DNA from: Salinigranum salinum
GTDB taxonomy: Archaea; Halobacteriota; Halobacteria; Halobacteriales; Haloferacaceae
DNA length: 64,000 nt
Direction: 5' to 3'
NCBI RefSeq assembly: GCF_009176545.1
Contig: NZ_VTOJ01000001.1
Span: forward strand, 1,054,001 to 1,118,000
Each line of letters begins with the position of its first letter. Within the stretch, counting starts at the first letter, position 1. This document shows, piece after piece, positions 62,201-64,000 of the stretch. The notes beneath the pieces were generated by a model. It was not told the origin of the DNA, ran no database searches, and worked only from the letters and a program-made list of their open reading frames with translations. Both the position numbers and the translations under genes were made by a program.

Positions 62201-62434
62201 GTCCCCACGTACGACGGCACTCCCGGCTACGAGATCGAGGAGTACGAGGGCAACACGGCGATCCAGGTCGAGGAGTACACCGTGACGATCGGGAGTGACG
62301 GCACCGCGAGCGTCCCCGTCACCCTAACCGACTCCACGTCGGTCGGCGGCTACAACTACTTCATCGCCGTCACCGACGACGGGGAGGGAGAGACCGGCAC
62401 CACCTCGAACACGGTCGTCCTCAAGTACGAATAG
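59222..62434 (+). CDS. large secreted malectin-repeat protein
   Basis: 1070 residues. A signal peptide (to about residue 40, GVGLSSAQ) precedes two near-identical malectin domains of 174 residues (59341-59862 and 59863-60384: VVFAVNAGGPAYTASDGTVY..., GTYEVTVQFAEIYQ). A third, diverged malectin domain follows (from about residue 400: VNAGGSQLSAADGGGDWLAD, YEVRLYFAEIYHTSDGQRV). Two cadherin/Ig-like domains (NTAPTIDAIADRTVVEGDSI and copy) and about 320 C-terminal beta-rich residues end the protein. No C-terminal anchor. It is probably exported and carbohydrate-binding. Confidence 0.88.
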   Translation: MNTLDLTRITARSRGVQLVAAVCSLLVVTSLMTVGVGLSSAQTDESPVVFAVNAGGPAYTASDGTVYQADTNFDGGASFQTGSAGTPSDPEIESTTDDLLYQSERYGTSFGYDVSVPDGTYEVTVQFAEIYQGVSSNDVPDSSGPTDGTNENDRVFDASIEGTTVLDGYDIFAEVGPLTATQKTYTVEVTDGTLNLDFDAVNNNAKISAIKVSSAQTDESPVVFAVNTGGPAYASSDGTVYQADTNFDGGTVFRTGSAGTPSDPEIESTTDDLLYQSERYGTSFGYDVSVPDGTYEVTVQFAEIYQDVSSNDVPDSSGPTDGTNENDRVFDVSIEGTTVLDGYDIFAEVGPLTATQKTYTVEVTDGTLNLDFDAVNNNAKISAIKVTTVDGDPVGDSPTSDAIYRVNAGGSQLSAADGGGDWLADTASDPAADTNAGAANSKAYSTSDDIPTTGSVPATTPSEVFETERYDPGSGDEMSWNIPDVTGGETYEVRLYFAEIYHTSDGQRVFDVSIEGTTVLDDYDIHADVGHDTGTVKTFTVESSAELDIDFTRETGNPKVAAIEVVPVDGTGNTAPTIDAIADRTVVEGDSIDVSVSASDADGDSLSLSLGQAPGFVSLTDDGDGTGTVSVDTAAGDAGTYTVDVVADDGTATTTESFTVTVDDGTNTAPTIDAISDRTVAEGDSIDVSVSASDADGDGLSLSLGQAPGFVSLTDDGDGTGTATIEPQTGDAGTYTVDVVADDGTDTTTESFTVTVESDSTSGEVTIAVNENGGIDTSTYRTGSFEISNTGDEPIESITIDLRSSILPDLVFDPEGTAGDDAAKGFVLDEDNTGGTVQSSFSNPHNGVDGSDGYDTLTITFGSFQPGESIAFSADNDPTSIKGAGSGQQTEAGPVSGLELTGSTVTTEFGDGATVETSLFSDGSNGGSQAVGDGEVAAAPTIGVDGVSLSSTTLSSDHTAATVTDASQTVTVTGEPGSTVTLLRVEAELNLEDVPTYDGTPGYEIEEYEGNTAIQVEEYTVTIGSDGTASVPVTLTDSTSVGGYNYFIAVTDDGEGETGTTSNTVVLKYE
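59341..60384. repeat. 522-bp tandem duplication inside the malectin gene
   Basis: Copy 1 (59341-59862) and copy 2 (59863-60384) both start CGCCCAGACCGACGAGTCTC and are almost identical at nucleotide level. The duplicated unit includes the segment just after the signal peptide, so the duplication boundary lies inside the mature N-terminus. Confidence 0.95.
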
Positions 62435-62625
62435 CACACGAACAACACCGAATAACACACGAACGACACGGCGTCGACACTCGACGACGACCGACGCCAC
62501 CGCCACCGGTAGTAGTTTGTAGCCGGTCGGCGCGTTCGATCGGTCGACGTGTGCCGGAACGCCACGGCTTCGTCCCTCTCTTCAGGACCGGACGGCCGGA
62601 ACCAGCTGCGCCGGATCCGACCCTG

Positions 62626-63329
62626 TCAGGTCGTCTTCGTGGTCACGCGGAACTCCGACAGCGGGTCGACGAGTCCCCAGGCGGTTCCGGCGGGGTGGAC
62701 CAGTGAGACGAGCGGCAGCAGCGGGAGCGCCGCGAGGAGGCGAACTGATCGCTCCTCACGCGCTCGACGGTACCAGAGCGCCCCACGAGCGTACCAGGAC
62801 GCCGTCAACGCCCCGAGGAGCATCGAGCCGAACCGGAGGAACGGATCGCTGATGACGACCGCCCCGGTGAGCGTGAGCGGGAGCGTCACGGCCGTCACCA
62901 CCGGCGACAGCGCCCACGCGTAGTTCCGGACACGGATCAGGAGCCGGCACCCGAACGGGAGCCTCGATGCGTCGGCGTGGTTGCCGGCGGCCCACCGTCT
63001 CCGCTGCTGGGCGATCTCCACGAGCGGCGGCGGTGCTTGGGTCCGACAGACGACGTCGGCGAGCTCGAAGTCGAGGTCCCGACCTGCGCCGCCGCCCAGA
63101 CGAACGTCAGGACTACCCACACGAGGGTGACGTCACCGAAGACGAACAGGCTCACCCACAGCACCGCCCGGGCTCCGGTGTCGGCCGTGCCGACGAGGAA
63201 CGTCCACGCCGTACTCATGGCGTCGACGTGCTCGGCACCGGGTGGCGACCCCCAGCCGACGTCCACGCCGACGCCCATGCCGATCAGCACGAACAGGACG
63301 GTCGCGACTCCGAGGAGCGCGCGCCTCAT
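62626..63329 (-). pseudogene. membrane glycosyltransferase family 2 remnant (internal deletion)
   Basis: An N-terminal frame (MRRALLGVATVLFVLIGMGV, from 63329) has two membrane helices ending WVVLTFVWAAAQV. A second frame continues with AGRDLDFELADVVCRTQAPP, PLVEIAQQRRRWAAGNHADA and helices to a stop at 62626. The second part is the C-terminal portion of a GT2 membrane transferase (QxxRW-type motif present). The catalytic core with the DxD is missing and the frames differ, so a deletion removed most of the enzyme. Inactive. Confidence 0.75.
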
Positions 63330-63827
63330 CCTATCCGGCGGTGCGGACGGAGAGCAGTTCAAACACCGACTCGCTACCCCCGTTTTCCGGGGGGTTCAGC
63401 CCGATTTGCGTCGAGTTACTTCCGTCAGCAACGGCGTAACGCCGTGATCTGCCGTACCCGGCGGACCGACCACGACGACCCTCGCGATCGGTCCGTTCTC
63501 CGGCTCGCCCGCGCGAGCGACCCGTCCACGGGGACGCTGTGGTTCGTGTTGATGCATCTCCCGTGGTCCTGTGGTTCGTGTTGACTCGCGACGACTGCTC
63601 CCGCAAGCTATAACAGGGTGAGCGTGCGTGGAATGAGACGTGACACGATCCACGTCTCGCAGCGCTCGCCCGTGGAGAGCCACACGTGGGTCGACGCCGA
63701 AATCGAAAAAACGCGTTTTCTGACGCTCGCGGCGGGAGTAGCGACCCCGTCCCGGGCGGTTCTCGACGCTCCGTGAGCGACACGTAACGACCAAGCGACC
63801 CACACCACACGACGACATCCACAACCC
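63330..63827. other. 498-bp gap before the aldolase gene
   Basis: No gene. Two direct copies of TGTGGTTCGTGTTGA (63538-63552 and 63570-63584), 32 bp apart, and a purine-rich AATCGAAAAAACGCG stretch (63701-63715) are the notable features. They lie 240-290 bp before the aldolase start. Confidence 0.5.
63538..63584. repeat. two direct repeats TGTGGTTCGTGTTGA
   Basis: Copies at 63538-63552 and 63570-63584, start-to-start distance 32 bp (about three helical turns). That spacing puts them on the same face of DNA, as a regulator site would. Confidence 0.7.
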
Positions 63828-64000
63828 ATGACGATCGACGAGTTCCGCGGCGTGTACCCGGCGATGTGCACGCCCTTCCACGACGACGACAGCATCGACT
63901 TCGAGACCCTCCGCGACGACGCCCGACGACTGGTCGAGGCCGGCGTTCACGGCCTCGTCCCCGTCGGTTCCACGGGCGAGTCAGCGACGCTCTCGCACGA
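63828..64000 (+). CDS. dihydrodipicolinate synthase (DapA) family aldolase, partial
   Basis: The first 57 residues are in the window (MTIDEFRGVYPAMCTPFHDD...). PAMCTPF and LVPVGSTGESATLSHD match the start of the DapA/NAL TIM-barrel family, where GSTGE binds the carboxylate of the pyruvate-like substrate. The Schiff-base lysine lies beyond the edge. Haloarchaeal members include lysine-pathway DapA and 2-keto-3-deoxygluconate aldolase (KdgA); the N-terminus does not decide between them. Confidence 0.85.
   Translation, partial: MTIDEFRGVYPAMCTPFHDDDSIDFETLRDDARRLVEAGVHGLVPVGSTGESATLSH

Overview
The window is chromosomal DNA of a halophilic archaeon (class Halobacteria). It is GC-rich, its proteins are acidic, several promoters look leaderless (a TATA box about 25-30 nt before the start codon), and it carries archaeal markers: RNA polymerase subunit P, L37Ae, Pcc1, prefoldin beta, SRP19, Gar1, TruD, Pth2, Trm5, CetZ, DUF2070, DUF2103 and many small zinc-finger proteins. 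No rRNA operon or CRISPR array was found. There are two tRNA genes: Ser(CGA) and Thr(CGT).

Layout. 0-12.7 kb: a truncated HypE/PurM-like gene, a class-V aminotransferase, a PurD-like ATP-grasp enzyme, a histidine phosphatase, a three-gene ABC-2 export cassette with a secreted COG1361-like partner, tRNA-Ser, a TIM-barrel isomerase, a TPR membrane protein and a PP2C-like phosphatase. 12.9-22.2 kb: citramalate/isopropylmalate synthase, DUF192, zinc-ribbon proteins, an MFS transporter, a PAS histidine kinase, GMP synthase subunit A and DUF2070. 22.3-27.9 kb: the information-processing cluster L37Ae - RpoP - Pcc1 - prefoldin beta - DUF3194, then DUF2103, TruD and Pth2.

28.66-44.23 kb: a roughly 15.5-kb genomic island of visibly lower GC. 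It is bounded by an imperfect copy of the tRNA-Thr 3' end on the left (28664-28685) and the intact tRNA-Thr on the right (44205-44277). It starts with a tyrosine recombinase. It carries a giant KAP-family NTPase, an apparent three-gene modification-dependent restriction module (HNH nuclease with a PUA/EVE-like domain, McrB-like GTPase with two PUA/EVE-like domains, McrC-like PD-(D/E)XK nuclease), a STAND-like ATPase, a winged-helix mobile-element protein, and a 1.1-kb non-coding stretch with hairpins and a terminator-like structure. I see no capsid or obvious replication genes, so it looks like an integrative element carrying mainly defence cargo. Just left of it lie a small secreted repeat protein and a probable tnpB-less IS200/IS605 right-end remnant.

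44.3-64 kb: chromosome again: Trm5, a TVP38 membrane protein, universal stress proteins, TrkA, an APC permease, CetZ, BtuC/BtuD cobalamin uptake genes, SRP19-Gar1-presenilin-like protease, PUA and NYN proteins, a large secreted malectin-repeat protein with a recent internal duplication, a glycosyltransferase pseudogene, and the start of a DapA-family aldolase.
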